DNA of 64,000 nt, taken from assembly GCF_947501905.1 (NCBI RefSeq), contig NZ_CANMXL010000002.1, positions 1 through 64,000 on the forward strand, read 5' to 3'. The notes beneath the pieces were generated by a model, which worked only from the letters and a program-made list of their open reading frames with translations, was not told where the DNA came from and ran no database searches. The position numbers were made by a program, and so were the translations under genes. Below, one piece after another: positions 53,037 to 62,704 of this stretch. Position 1 is the first letter of the stretch, and every line of letters begins with the position of its first letter. The stretch comes from an uncultured Winogradskyella sp. GTDB taxonomy: Bacteria; Bacteroidota; Bacteroidia; Flavobacteriales; Flavobacteriaceae.

Positions 53037-54040
53037 TGACATTTACAACAAAAGATATCGCCGTTGTTATCCTTAACTGGAATGGAAAAGCACTCCTAGA
53101 GCAGTTTTTACCTTCGGTAATTTCATTTTCTGATGAAGCCAAAATCTATGTTGCTGATAATGCATCAACTGACGAATCGATTGCTTTTATTTCTGAAAAA
53201 TATCCTGAAATTAAGATTATTCAGAATGCTGAGAACGGCGGTTATGCAAAAGGTTATAACGATGCTTTAAAGCACGTCGACGAGCCTCTACTCTGTCTTC
53301 TGAATAGTGATATCCAAGTCACTAAAAATTGGTTATTATCAATTGTTATGGCATACAATTCTGAAAAAGACGTTGCTATAATTCAACCAAAAATATTAGA
53401 TTATAAACAAAAATCTCATTTTGAATATGCCGGTGCAGCTGGAGGTTTTATTGACAAATATGGGTATCCGTTTTGTCGCGGTCGCATTTTTAACACCATC
53501 GAAGAAGACAAAGGACAGTATAATGATACTATTGAAATCTTCTGGGCTTCTGGTGCCTGCTTCTTTATAAAAAATAAAGTGTTTAAATCACTTCATGGTT
53601 TTGACGACACTTATTTTGCGCATATGGAAGAGATAGATTTATGCTGGCGGGCATTTAACAATAACTATAAAACACTCTATGTAGGTGTATCAACAGTTTT
53701 TCATGTTGGGGGAGCTACATTGCAAAATACGAGTCCAAGAAAGACGTATCTCAACTTTAGGAACAGCCTCTTTACATTAGTAAAAAATACTGATAGAAAT
53801 GTCTTTGAGCGTGTCTTTTTGAGACTATTTTTAGATGGTATTGCAGGCATTCGATTTTTAGCTCAAGGTAAACCTTTGCATTGTTTTGCTATCCTTAAAG
53901 CACATGTTAATTTTTATAGAGATTTGCCTAGAATATTAAAGCAGCGTAAGCATATAAAGCAACTTCCTAACTATAATAATCGTACTTCAATCGTTTGGGA
54001 TTATTTCATAAAAAAGAAACAGAAATTTGACTGTTTATAA
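53036..54040 (+). CDS. Glycosyltransferase family 2 protein
   Basis: The 334-residue protein has the GT-A start VVILNWNGKALLEQFLPS, the nucleotide site YVADNASTDESIAF and a DxD-like site in CLLNSDIQV. The acceptor region ASGACFFIKNKVFKSLHGFD and EEIDLCWRAF follow. This WcaA/rhamnosyltransferase-like group transfers sugars to envelope polysaccharides. It overlaps the HsdR_N-like gene by one base. Donor and acceptor are unknown. Confidence 0.9.
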   Translation: MTFTTKDIAVVILNWNGKALLEQFLPSVISFSDEAKIYVADNASTDESIAFISEKYPEIKIIQNAENGGYAKGYNDALKHVDEPLLCLLNSDIQVTKNWLLSIVMAYNSEKDVAIIQPKILDYKQKSHFEYAGAAGGFIDKYGYPFCRGRIFNTIEEDKGQYNDTIEIFWASGACFFIKNKVFKSLHGFDDTYFAHMEEIDLCWRAFNNNYKTLYVGVSTVFHVGGATLQNTSPRKTYLNFRNSLFTLVKNTDRNVFERVFLRLFLDGIAGIRFLAQGKPLHCFAILKAHVNFYRDLPRILKQRKHIKQLPNYNNRTSIVWDYFIKKKQKFDCL

Positions 54041-54126
54041 ATCTGTTAAAAGTTTTGTTAATCAGACTATCATTCGCTTTTCTTTTCTATAATTTTGTCT
54101 CGGTTTATAATAACAAATTATTGATT

Positions 54127-54984
54127 ATGAAGAAAACGATTCTACTTAGTATTTGTGCAATGTTGGTACTTACCGCATGTGTATCAAAGAAAGACTATTT
54201 AGCACTACAAGAAAAACAAAAAGAAACACAAGATTTATTAAATACAGCTACTGTAAAATTAAATGCTTGTTTATCTGACCAAGCTGCAGCTAATGCGCGT
54301 TTAGAAGGTCTTAAAGAACAATTAGCAGACATGCGTCGTAGTAATGAAGCATTAATTAAGAGTTCTCAAGACTTAACCGAATTAACTAGTAAAGGTGCAG
54401 AAAATCTTGAAAAATCTCTTGAATCTTTAAAAGAAAGAGATTTAAAGATTACACGTCTACAAGATGCACTAACTAGAAAAGATAGTGTTACTCTTGCTAT
54501 TGTTACTAGTTTAAAGAAAGAGGTAGGTATTAATGACCCAGACATTGAGGTAAATGTAGAAAAAGGTGTTGTTTTTATTTCTATTGCTGATAAGTTGTTG
54601 TTTAAGAGCGGTAGCTATAACGTTACTGACAGAGCCAACGAAGTGTTAGGTAAAGTTGCTAAAGTCATTAATAGCAAACCAAACTTTGAAGCTATGGTTG
54701 AGTCTCACACTGATAATGTATCCTACAGTAAACCTCCTTTACTAGACAATTGGGATTTAAGTGTAAAACGAGCAACTTCTGTTGTTAGGGTTTTAGAAAG
54801 TTTAGGCGTAAACTCACAACAGCTTATCGCTGCTGGTCGTAGTTCTTATGTGCCTTTAGTAGAAAACGATACTGCAGAAAACAGAGCAAAAAATAGACGT
54901 ACACGTATAGTTGTATTACCAAAAATTGATCAATTCTACGAAATGATTGAAGAAGAAATGAAAAACCTTTCTGCTGGTAACTAA
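54127..54984 (+). CDS. OmpA family lipoprotein with coiled coil
   Basis: The start at 54127 (MKKTILLSICAMLVLTAC) gives a lipobox ending LTAC (Cys18). A coiled coil (about 25-130) and an OmpA-C domain with LLFKSGSYNVTDRANEVLGK (quoted LLFKSGSYNVTD), VESHTDNVSY and NRAKNRRTRIVVLP follow. It would tie the outer membrane to peptidoglycan. The next feature is a terminator 22 bp on. Confidence 0.9.
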   Translation: MKKTILLSICAMLVLTACVSKKDYLALQEKQKETQDLLNTATVKLNACLSDQAAANARLEGLKEQLADMRRSNEALIKSSQDLTELTSKGAENLEKSLESLKERDLKITRLQDALTRKDSVTLAIVTSLKKEVGINDPDIEVNVEKGVVFISIADKLLFKSGSYNVTDRANEVLGKVAKVINSKPNFEAMVESHTDNVSYSKPPLLDNWDLSVKRATSVVRVLESLGVNSQQLIAAGRSSYVPLVENDTAENRAKNRRTRIVVLPKIDQFYEMIEEEMKNLSAGN

Positions 54985-55005
54985 TTATTTCTTTGTTTAA
55001 ATATT

Positions 55006-55036
55006 AAAAACCCCGATGCATGGCATCGGGGTTTTT
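55006..55036. terminator. Bidirectional terminator after the OmpA lipoprotein gene
   Basis: A perfect 14-bp stem (AAAAACCCCGATGC and complement) with an ATG loop is flanked by A5 and T5. It lies between the convergent OmpA and vWA genes. Confidence 0.93.
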
Positions 55037-55056
55037 GGTTTTATATTGATATATAC

Positions 55057-57348
55057 TTAATCTAGATTATCATAAGACTTTACAAGTCTTATAAACTCTG
55101 CTCTATAACCTTCTTTATCTTTTCCTCTACCATTTTCTGCTAATTCAATAACCTTATCAATCGATGCATTATTATAATATTGAGAAGTTCTCAATTGCAT
55201 ACCGAATAAAGCTACAGCTGAAGCAAAATTCATATCTTCTGTTGATTTAGTAATTTCTGTATTTTGGACATGTACCATTTCTATACTTTTTGAAGCATCA
55301 GGTTTCTTATATCTAAACTTAACAGTGAATAATTCATCATAATAATTATCAGTTGTTTTAGTTTCTGTATATTTTAAATCTGCAACATTATTTAAATATT
55401 CGGTCTCAATTCCTGTTGGCACAACTTCATATAAAGCAGTAACTGTATGTCCACTTCCTAATTCCCCAGCATCTATAGTGTCATCTACAAAGTCTTCATC
55501 ATTAAGTAATCTATTTTCATAACCAATAAGTCGATATGCTTGCACTTTTTTTGGATTAAACTCAACTTGAATTTTTACGTCCTTAGCTATTGTATATAGT
55601 GTCCCTCCAAATTCTTTACCGAATACTTTTTGAGCTTCTTGCATAGTATCTATATAAGCATGATTTCCGTTTCCCCTATCTGCTAATGTCTCTAGTTTTG
55701 AATCTTTATAATTCCCATAACCGAACCCTAAAACTGATAAAAACACACCAGACTTGCGCTTTTCTTCAATAAGCTCTTCCATAGCTTTATCGCTTGATGC
55801 ACCAACATTAAAATCGCCATCTGTTGCTAAAATCACTCTGTTGTTTCCATTCTTTTTAAAATTCTTTTCAGCTAGCTTATATGCTAATTGAATACCTGCG
55901 CCACCTGCCGTAGAACCACCAGAATTTAAATTATCTAATGCTGCTATAATTTTATCTTTTCTATCACCAGATGTAGGCTCCAAAACAACACCAGCTGCTC
56001 CAGCATAAACCACTATAGAGACTTTATCTTGTTGACGCAATTGATTGACTAATAATTTAAAGGCCGATTTTAAAAGTGGTAGTTTATTACGATTACCCAT
56101 TGAACCAGAAACATCAATTAAAAAAGTAAGATTAGATGCTGGTAACTCTTCATTTTTATAGGTTTTGCCCTGTAAACCAATTCTAACCAAATTAGTATTA
56201 TCATGCCAAGGTGTTTTTACCACTTCAGTATTTATGGAAAATGGATGCTCATCTGTTGGCTGAGGATATTCATAGTTAAAATAATTTACCATTTCTTCAA
56301 TCTTTACAGCATCTGGTTGAATTGCCTCTCCGTTATTAATCATTCGTCTAACATTACTGTAAGAAGCCTTGTCTACGTCAATAGAAAAGGTTGACAATGG
56401 AGACAGGGTCGTTCTTTCAAATACGTTTTCATTAATTACTGCGTAGGTTTCATCATCTTGAATTCTGAAATTGCCTTTATGAGTTGTAATAACAATGCAT
56501 CCATGTTTAGCATCCCTTCCAAATTTACGTTTAGCTTCAGCTTTAGTATATTCGATTTTACTATCAATATCAGCTTCAGAAATATTTGCAATTGCAAAGT
56601 TATCTTGCTTTTTAATTGGAACACCATCTACAATATATAGTGCATTAGGATTTATAGACTTTCCTTTTCCTGTAGTTATTATTACAACACCATTTCTTCC
56701 TCTATTTCCATAAATTGAGAGTGCTTTTGCATCTTTAATTACATCTACAGATTTAATGTTCTTTGGGTTTAAGTTTTTAAAACTGCTTTCTTTAACTGGC
56801 ATTCCATTTATAATAAATAATGGTTCTTTATTACCATTTATAGAACTAACACCTCTAAGTTGTACTAATGAATTTCCTCCTGGCTGCCCAGAATTTGTTG
56901 CAATATTTAATCCTGCTACTTGTCCTGAAAGCGTTTGCGTAAATTTTGAATTTGGTCTATTTTCTATTCTCTGACTTGAAACACTTACTGAAGCTACGCT
57001 TGATTTTGATTTTGTTGTAGTACTATATCCAGTAATTACAATTTCATCTAAAGTCTCGAGATCTTCTTCTAAGGCTACATTAATGGTATTATATTTACCA
57101 ACAAGAATTTGTTTTGTCTTAAAACCTAAATAAGCAAATATTAACTTATCTCCTTTTTTAGCTTTTATAGAAAACCTACCATCAAAATCGGAAGCTGTCC
57201 TATAAGAAGTTCCCTTGACAATGACATTAACACCTGGCAATGGTAAACCATCACTTGCTGCCGTTACTATACCTGTGATGTTTATTTGTTGTGCTTGAAG
57301 CTGAAATGCCACAAACAAAATTGTAAAAATTTGCAATACGTGTTTCAT
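55057..57348 (-). CDS. Carboxypeptidase-regulatory / TonB-plug / vWA fusion protein
   Basis: The 763-residue protein has a signal peptide (1-20) and a carboxypeptidase-regulatory domain (22-95). A SusC-like plug segment (about 104-229) with GQVAGLNIATNSGQPGG and IYGNRGRNGVVIITTGKG follows. A second plug-like half (235-292) with YIVDGVPI and CIVITTHKG comes next. A YfbK-type N-terminal stretch leads to a vWA domain (407-570) with MIDAS DVSGSMG and ATDGDF, and then a DUF3520-like C-terminal part. There is no TonB barrel after the plugs. The protein is probably a periplasmic or surface scaffold binding metal and protein partners. It is followed in the same direction by no further gene; the upstream neighbour is a vWA-like protein. 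Confidence 0.88.
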   Translation of the reverse strand: MKHVLQIFTILFVAFQLQAQQINITGIVTAASDGLPLPGVNVIVKGTSYRTASDFDGRFSIKAKKGDKLIFAYLGFKTKQILVGKYNTINVALEEDLETLDEIVITGYSTTTKSKSSVASVSVSSQRIENRPNSKFTQTLSGQVAGLNIATNSGQPGGNSLVQLRGVSSINGNKEPLFIINGMPVKESSFKNLNPKNIKSVDVIKDAKALSIYGNRGRNGVVIITTGKGKSINPNALYIVDGVPIKKQDNFAIANISEADIDSKIEYTKAEAKRKFGRDAKHGCIVITTHKGNFRIQDDETYAVINENVFERTTLSPLSTFSIDVDKASYSNVRRMINNGEAIQPDAVKIEEMVNYFNYEYPQPTDEHPFSINTEVVKTPWHDNTNLVRIGLQGKTYKNEELPASNLTFLIDVSGSMGNRNKLPLLKSAFKLLVNQLRQQDKVSIVVYAGAAGVVLEPTSGDRKDKIIAALDNLNSGGSTAGGAGIQLAYKLAEKNFKKNGNNRVILATDGDFNVGASSDKAMEELIEEKRKSGVFLSVLGFGYGNYKDSKLETLADRGNGNHAYIDTMQEAQKVFGKEFGGTLYTIAKDVKIQVEFNPKKVQAYRLIGYENRLLNDEDFVDDTIDAGELGSGHTVTALYEVVPTGIETEYLNNVADLKYTETKTTDNYYDELFTVKFRYKKPDASKSIEMVHVQNTEITKSTEDMNFASAVALFGMQLRTSQYYNNASIDKVIELAENGRGKDKEGYRAEFIRLVKSYDNLD

Positions 57349-57370
57349 GATATAATTGTTTTAATGATTT

Positions 57371-57976
57371 TTAATTTTTAATGACCTGAATTATTTCTGG
57401 TAGTAAGGCCAATGCTGATAAAACAACTGCTGCACCATTCCCTTTTTGTTTGGATGGCGTAATGTTTGCTGTCACTGAGTTTTGTATACTATTAATAGAT
57501 GTCTTACGCTCAGGAAGTCTTATCATAATAACTTTATTATCGTAGTCTTCTTCGTATATCTCATTAGCATATTGGTAGACTAACTCAATACCATCCTTAG
57601 CAAAAGCTTTAATACTTTCTTTTGGGTATTCTACAGTGTAAAGTATTTTCTTTAACTCTTTTGGAGATGTTTTCTTCAGAGCAATACCGCTATAATTATT
57701 ATATGTGGCAATACTGATATAATCATCTTCACTAAGACGTTTTGAGAGTAGTTTAAAGGTTTGTTTTAGAACAAACTTATCTTCATCAGAAAAATCTCCT
57801 TGATGAGTTTTTAATAGGAATGAAATATTTTGTGGATTACCATCTTCTTCAAAATGGTCTACAATAAACGTAAAGAGGTTCTCTAAAGTTACCGATTCTG
57901 TTTCAACTCTTCTTTCTTGACTGTTTAGTTGCACTGTAAAGAACAGTATAGCAATACATTTAATTAGCTTTTTCAT
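57371..57976 (-). CDS. vWA-like secreted protein lacking the MIDAS motif
   Basis: The start at 57976 (MKKLIKCIAILFFTVQL) begins a signal peptide; the upstream in-frame residues to 58015 do not. The 201-residue protein has alternating strands and helices that follow the vWA plan: NISFLLKTHQGDFSDEDKFVLK, DDYISIATYNNYSGIALK and YDNKVIMIR. The metal motif DxSxS is absent (KTHQGDF at its place). A C-terminal hydrophobic stretch AAVVLSALALLPEIIQVI follows. It lies 22 bp upstream of the fusion gene on the same strand, so the two are likely partners. Family assignment is my inference from pattern. Confidence 0.7.
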   Translation of the reverse strand: MKKLIKCIAILFFTVQLNSQERRVETESVTLENLFTFIVDHFEEDGNPQNISFLLKTHQGDFSDEDKFVLKQTFKLLSKRLSEDDYISIATYNNYSGIALKKTSPKELKKILYTVEYPKESIKAFAKDGIELVYQYANEIYEEDYDNKVIMIRLPERKTSINSIQNSVTANITPSKQKGNGAAVVLSALALLPEIIQVIKN

Positions 57977-58067
57977 TGGTTCTGCATTTAAAAGTTTCGA
58001 TAAAACTAAATGCAATACCGTTTCTAAAAAACACAGAATGAGTGAAATGCAACTTTTGGTGAGTAAA

Positions 58068-59150
58068 CTATCCTAAAACCGATTGAATAGTTTTTTGACG
58101 CTGTACTTTACCGTTCTCAGTGAGAACGAATTGATCTATGGTATAAATATGCTTAGGTATTTCGTATTTATGAAGTGAGTTAGCAGTAGAGATTTTGTTC
58201 TTCAGTTCTTCTGAGATATTGCCCGATGTTTCGACAATTAAAATCACTTTTTCTCCAAAATTATCATCTGGTTCTGCACAAACAATAATACGTTTCTTGA
58301 TAATTGGAAGTAATTTTTGTTCTATATGTTCTGGAAATAATTTAACGCCTCCAGAGTTGATAACGTTATCAAAACGCCCTAGCCATTTGAACTCTTTATT
58401 CGATTTTAAATCAACGACATCGTTTGTAACTAAAGGTGTATCCATCAAGTTTGGCGCATCAATAATTAAGCAGTCACGTTTGTCTTGACTGAATTTTACC
58501 GTTGGCAGTGCTTTAAAAAAGTCTTCTCCTTTTTGAGTTAAAGTCTCTAATGGTTTTAATGCAACATGTGTGACCGTTTCTGTCATACCATAAGTCTCGT
58601 AGAATTTTACCGGACTGTTTTTCATACACTCTAACAAAAATGGAACAATCTTAGAACCACCAATGATAACCGTTTTTATGTTATCTAATTTCTTTATTGA
58701 CCCTGCCACTTGTATCGGAACCATAGCACAAAAATCATAAATTTTATTAGTATCAAATAATGGTTTGGAGTGTGGGGTTTCGCAATCAATTTCCAAACCC
58801 AAAATCATTGCTCTTACAAGCATCATCTTTCCTGCAATATAGTTACTAGACAAACAGTTTAATGCTTTATCTCCTGGGTTTAAACCAAAAAAGTCTCCTG
58901 TTGCAATGGCAGAATTCACCATGGACTGTTTCTGTAATTTAATACGTTTGGGCGCACCTGTTGAACCAGAAGTTTCTGCGAAAACAAAATCATCATCATT
59001 AAGCCAATCGGTCAAGAAATCACCAGTAATACGTTCGTAATAATCACCTTCTTTTATAAGACTATACGCGACTTCTTTAAATTCTTCATGACAAAAATGA
59101 TGCCCATTAAACTTAAATCGGTTGTGAATCTTATTAAAGCTTGGTGTCAT
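58068..59150 (-). CDS. menE: o-succinylbenzoate-CoA ligase (AMP-binding)
   Basis: The 360-residue protein is a short ANL-type ligase with the P-loop SGSTGAPKRIKLQK, the YGMTETVTHVALKPLE motif and the adenylate-binding VDLKSNKEFKWLGRFDNVINSGG (quoted WLGRFDNVINSGG). The catalytic lysine lies in NGKVQRQK. MenE activates o-succinylbenzoate in menaquinone synthesis. Short length is usual for Bacteroidota MenE. It overlaps the CPBP stop by one base and lies two genes from menC. Confidence 0.9.
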   Translation of the reverse strand: MTPSFNKIHNRFKFNGHHFCHEEFKEVAYSLIKEGDYYERITGDFLTDWLNDDDFVFAETSGSTGAPKRIKLQKQSMVNSAIATGDFFGLNPGDKALNCLSSNYIAGKMMLVRAMILGLEIDCETPHSKPLFDTNKIYDFCAMVPIQVAGSIKKLDNIKTVIIGGSKIVPFLLECMKNSPVKFYETYGMTETVTHVALKPLETLTQKGEDFFKALPTVKFSQDKRDCLIIDAPNLMDTPLVTNDVVDLKSNKEFKWLGRFDNVINSGGVKLFPEHIEQKLLPIIKKRIIVCAEPDDNFGEKVILIVETSGNISEELKNKISTANSLHKYEIPKHIYTIDQFVLTENGKVQRQKTIQSVLG

Positions 59151-60085
59151 TAATCAAGTACTTTGTAATCTTCTTTCGGTGGCGGTGTTACTTTGCCAAA
59201 TAGCTTATCTTTCCAATTAGTCCAACCATATTTTTTAGATAGAATAAAGAGTAGTATTGGATAGACTATTATTACTGGAGTTAAAATCTCAGTAATAGAG
59301 CTTATTCCTTGTTCTGCAGTGTTCTTAAAAATAGCATCGGTTTGTAATGCCGACCAATCTGAAGTAATTAGCAATGCTGCCAATAAATTATTACCAAGAT
59401 GAAATCCTAATGCAAGTTCTAAGCCTTCATCCATTAATGTCATTATTCCAAGAAGTAATCCAGTACCAACATAAAAAATCATCATTTTAAAATAGCCTAT
59501 CTCAGCTACTTCTGGATTTGCGCTATGCATAATCCCAAAAAGCACAGAGGTCAATATTAATGGGAACCATTTATTTTTTACGATGACTCCAATATGCTGC
59601 ATTAAATATCCTCTAAAGAGATATTCTTCTAATCCTATCTGAAATGGAAATAAGAGAACACATATTAGAAACAGAATTGCAAATCTTCCTGGATTAAACT
59701 GATAAACAATATCAGAAGAATCGTAATAATAACTAATAAAAAAAGTGACTAAAGTAAAAACAACGACTAGAAAGAAAGTGAAAAATATTCGTTTAAAATC
59801 GACTTTAGGGCGTGATGTAGTTAAAGACAATATACTTCGTTGATGCACATATTTTACAAACACAAAAAGTAATAATATAAGCGGAACAAAAAGTCCTAAA
59901 TTTAGAATCAAAGTTAAATTAGGGTCCCAACTTTTCATTAAATCATAAGATGCTTCTAAGTCTTCGGGTGATGAAAATAGGTAGAAAATAAAATTTAGTA
60001 CAAATATACCTGACACTACGCATGTGGTAATTATTACCATCCATGCTTCTAACTTTCCTTTATAGGCCTGTTGTATATAATTCAT
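59150..60085 (-). CDS. CPBP family intramembrane metalloprotease
   Basis: The 311-residue protein has about eight membrane helices. The conserved glutamates and arginine lie in GLEEYLFRGYL, with histidines in FGIMHSANPE and GFHLGNNLLA. This family (Rce1/CAAX-like) cleaves prenylated or membrane proteins or acts in self-protection. It lies between menC and menE, each join sharing one base (TAATG), so it is co-translated with menaquinone enzymes. No link with menaquinone chemistry is established. Confidence 0.9.
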   Translation of the reverse strand: MNYIQQAYKGKLEAWMVIITTCVVSGIFVLNFIFYLFSSPEDLEASYDLMKSWDPNLTLILNLGLFVPLILLLFVFVKYVHQRSILSLTTSRPKVDFKRIFFTFFLVVVFTLVTFFISYYYDSSDIVYQFNPGRFAILFLICVLLFPFQIGLEEYLFRGYLMQHIGVIVKNKWFPLILTSVLFGIMHSANPEVAEIGYFKMMIFYVGTGLLLGIMTLMDEGLELALGFHLGNNLLAALLITSDWSALQTDAIFKNTAEQGISSITEILTPVIIVYPILLFILSKKYGWTNWKDKLFGKVTPPPKEDYKVLD

Positions 60086-61122
60086 TATATAATATTAAGT
60101 TTCCAATTTGTATTTATATCGTATTGCAAAGTACCATTTTTTACTGTTAATGGCGAATGGAAATTATTGGTATATAAACTCCCAGTCCCTAAACCTTGTG
60201 GCATTTTATTCTTTAAAGCATATGTCCATTGCGCAATGGCATTTAAACCAACATTACTTTCTAGAGCACTCGTAATCCACCATTTAACATGATATTTCTC
60301 AGCAATAGCAATCCATTTTTGACTACCACTGAAACCACCTACTAAACTTGGTTTAAGGATAATATACTGAGGTTTTATACTAGAAATAACCTTCTCTTTT
60401 TCGGCACCATAAAAAACACCAATAAGCTCTTCATCTAAAGCAATGTCTATTGGAGATGCTTCACAGAGTCTTGCCATAGTATCTAACTGTTTTGGTTTTA
60501 TAGGTTGTTCTATAGAATGTAGCTGATATTCTGAAAGCTGTTTTAATTTCTCCAAAGCCTCATTTTGATTAAAAGCGCCATTAGCATCAACTCGCAATTC
60601 GATATCTGAAACCGAAAATTCTTTCCGAATAGATTTTAAAATATCTAACTCTGTTTGAAAATCAATAGCACCAATTTTAAGTTTTATACAATTAAACCCT
60701 GCTTCTATTTTTTCAATTATTTGCTTACGCATAAAAGCCTCGTCTCCCATCCAAACCAGTCCGTTGATAGGAATATTGTCGTTTCCTTTAGTAAACTCAG
60801 ACGGGAATAGTTCGAATTTGCTTTCAGCTTGCAAAGATTTGAAAGCCATCTCAACACCAAATTGAATACTAGGCAGTTCGACAAGCTCGCTAAGCAATTT
60901 TTCTAGTCCTAAATTAATATTATTACACGTCCACTCTAACTTTTCTTCATAATCAGGTCTATCGTCTATAGAAAGTCCTCTTAAAATGCCGCATTCGCCA
61001 ACACCAATTTTACCATTCTCCTCAAGAATAATAAACCAGGTTTCCTTAGTAGTCATAACGCCACGCGATGTTCCACTAGGGTGCTTAAAGTTTAAAATAT
61101 AAGACTGATAAGTAGCTTTCAT
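60085..61122 (-). CDS. menC: o-succinylbenzoate synthase (enolase superfamily)
   Basis: The 345-residue protein shows the muconate-lactonizing subgroup pattern: catalytic lysine in CIKLKIGAID, metal ligands in LRVDANGAF, HSIEQPI and IALDEEL, and the second lysine in ILKPSLVGG. Context with menE, menA and menB supports o-succinylbenzoate synthase over dipeptide epimerase. It is the first gene of a coupled menC-CPBP-menE unit. Confidence 0.9.
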   Translation of the reverse strand: MKATYQSYILNFKHPSGTSRGVMTTKETWFIILEENGKIGVGECGILRGLSIDDRPDYEEKLEWTCNNINLGLEKLLSELVELPSIQFGVEMAFKSLQAESKFELFPSEFTKGNDNIPINGLVWMGDEAFMRKQIIEKIEAGFNCIKLKIGAIDFQTELDILKSIRKEFSVSDIELRVDANGAFNQNEALEKLKQLSEYQLHSIEQPIKPKQLDTMARLCEASPIDIALDEELIGVFYGAEKEKVISSIKPQYIILKPSLVGGFSGSQKWIAIAEKYHVKWWITSALESNVGLNAIAQWTYALKNKMPQGLGTGSLYTNNFHSPLTVKNGTLQYDINTNWKLNII

Positions 61123-61130
61123 AAGAGTTT

Positions 61131-61161
61131 CAAAAATACTTAATAATTCTCCCTTTTTAAA
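61131..61161 (-). promoter_or_regulatory. Promoter of menC-CPBP-menE
   Basis: On the reverse strand TTTA (61161-61158; one mismatch to TTTG), a 19-bp spacer and a perfect TATTTTTG (61138-61131) lie just upstream of the menC ATG. Confidence 0.65.
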
Positions 61162-61217
61162 TGAAATATCTCGTAATCATTCTACAAATTCGTATTTTCA
61201 ATTTTTAAATATCGATT

Positions 61218-62009
61218 ATGGATTTTAACAATAAGGTTGTATGGATTACTGGTGCATCTAGTGGTATTGGTAAAGCAACAGCATTACTCCTTTCTCAACT
61301 AAATTGTAGACTTATACTCTCTTCTAGGCGTGAAGCTGAACTCAATAGTGTAAAATCTCTATGCAAAACCCAAGAGAATGTTGCTGTTCTTCCTTTTGAC
61401 TTGGCAAATTATGATATGATGAAACCTATAGCAGAAAAAGCAGTTTCTGCTTTTGGGACTATTGATATCCTTATTAATAATGGCGGTATTAGTCAACGCT
61501 CATTGATAGTAGACACCGACATCTCTGTAGACAAAAAATTGATGGAGGTTGACTATTTAGGCACCGTAGCTTTATCTAAAGCTTTGTTGCCTTATTTTAT
61601 TTCTCAGGAATATGGGCATTTTGTAACTATAACAAGTTTAATGGGAAAATTTGGCTCGCCGTATCGCTCAGGGTATTGTGGAGCCAAACATGCGCTTCAT
61701 GGTTTTTTTGATGTCTTAAGAATGGAACATGAAAAAGACAATATTAAAGTAACTCTAATTTGCCCTGGTTTTGTTAATACAGATGTGTCTCGTAATGCAT
61801 TAACTGGTGATGGCACAAAATTAGAGGCATTAGACAAGGCTACAGAAAATGGATTATCTGTTGACGAGTTTGCAAAGCGCATGCTTAAAGCTATCTCAAA
61901 AGAAAAATTTGAGGCTTACATTGGTAAAAGGGAAACGATTGGTGTGTTTTTAAAACGGTTTTTCCCTAAACTACTACATAAAACAGTATTAAAAAGTAGC
62001 GTTAGATAA
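61218..62009 (+). CDS. Short-chain dehydrogenase/reductase
   Basis: The 263-residue protein has the NAD(P) site TGASSGIGKAT (11-21), ILINNGGISQRS, catalytic serine in TSLMGKFG and YCGAKHALHG with the Tyr-X3-Lys pair. DhrS7-like members act on lipids or sterols; the substrate here is unknown. It is the only forward gene among the men genes. Its stop touches that of the convergent DUF2490 gene. Confidence 0.92.
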   Translation: MDFNNKVVWITGASSGIGKATALLLSQLNCRLILSSRREAELNSVKSLCKTQENVAVLPFDLANYDMMKPIAEKAVSAFGTIDILINNGGISQRSLIVDTDISVDKKLMEVDYLGTVALSKALLPYFISQEYGHFVTITSLMGKFGSPYRSGYCGAKHALHGFFDVLRMEHEKDNIKVTLICPGFVNTDVSRNALTGDGTKLEALDKATENGLSVDEFAKRMLKAISKEKFEAYIGKRETIGVFLKRFFPKLLHKTVLKSSVR

Positions 62010-62693
62010 CTACCATTTATGATGCATACTCAACTGTAATTGGCCTTTTCCCCAAGTATTGGTTTTTTGATTCATCCAGCCTAATTGAAAACGAATCTTC
62101 TCATTTAAAACATATCCAAAACCAAGGTAAGTTCTGTTTCTATCAAATAATTCTACCGTTTGGTTGTTCCCAATATCTTGCTGACCATTGATAAACAATT
62201 CGTTATACAATGCTGCATATATTGCTTTAGGTGATAATTCTTTTTTGTTAATAGGAATATTTAAAAATAGATTGTAACGATAACGCGTTCTAAAATCTTG
62301 ATTTTCGACAAAACGCTGTTCGTATCTAAAACGATGCGTCAAATAAAAACGACCAAATTTTGAATTAAACAAGGCTTCTTGATAGATACGACTCTCGCTG
62401 CTTGTATCATCACTTTCTCCTGGAACTCCAGAAGTAACATTACCATAGCCAAGCGTAAACTTTATATTGGCATTTTTTGGCATATATGTAAACCCAGAAC
62501 GTAATAATAATTGTTCCTTATCTCCTAAACCTTGCCAATCGCGATATTGAAAATCACCTTGAATGCCAAATTGACTATTCTTAAACTGATGACTATAAAA
62601 GTACATGTACCATGCACCAGTTTGCGATTGGTCTACTTGTGCATTAGATACAAGAAAGCTTATACAAAAAATGAATAGAAATATATATCTCAT
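62010..62693 (-). CDS. DUF2490 family outer-membrane protein
   Basis: The 227-residue protein has a signal peptide (to about residue 18, VSNAQ). Its beta-strand pattern is typical of DUF2490: TGAWYMYFYSHQFKNSQFG, HRFRYEQRFV and RTRYRYNLFLNIPI. It ends in QLQLSMHHKW, an outer-membrane C-terminal strand. It lies 11 bp after menA. Function unknown. Confidence 0.87.
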   Translation of the reverse strand: MRYIFLFIFCISFLVSNAQVDQSQTGAWYMYFYSHQFKNSQFGIQGDFQYRDWQGLGDKEQLLLRSGFTYMPKNANIKFTLGYGNVTSGVPGESDDTSSESRIYQEALFNSKFGRFYLTHRFRYEQRFVENQDFRTRYRYNLFLNIPINKKELSPKAIYAALYNELFINGQQDIGNNQTVELFDRNRTYLGFGYVLNEKIRFQLGWMNQKTNTWGKGQLQLSMHHKW

Positions 62694-62704
62694 CGATTAT
62701 TATT

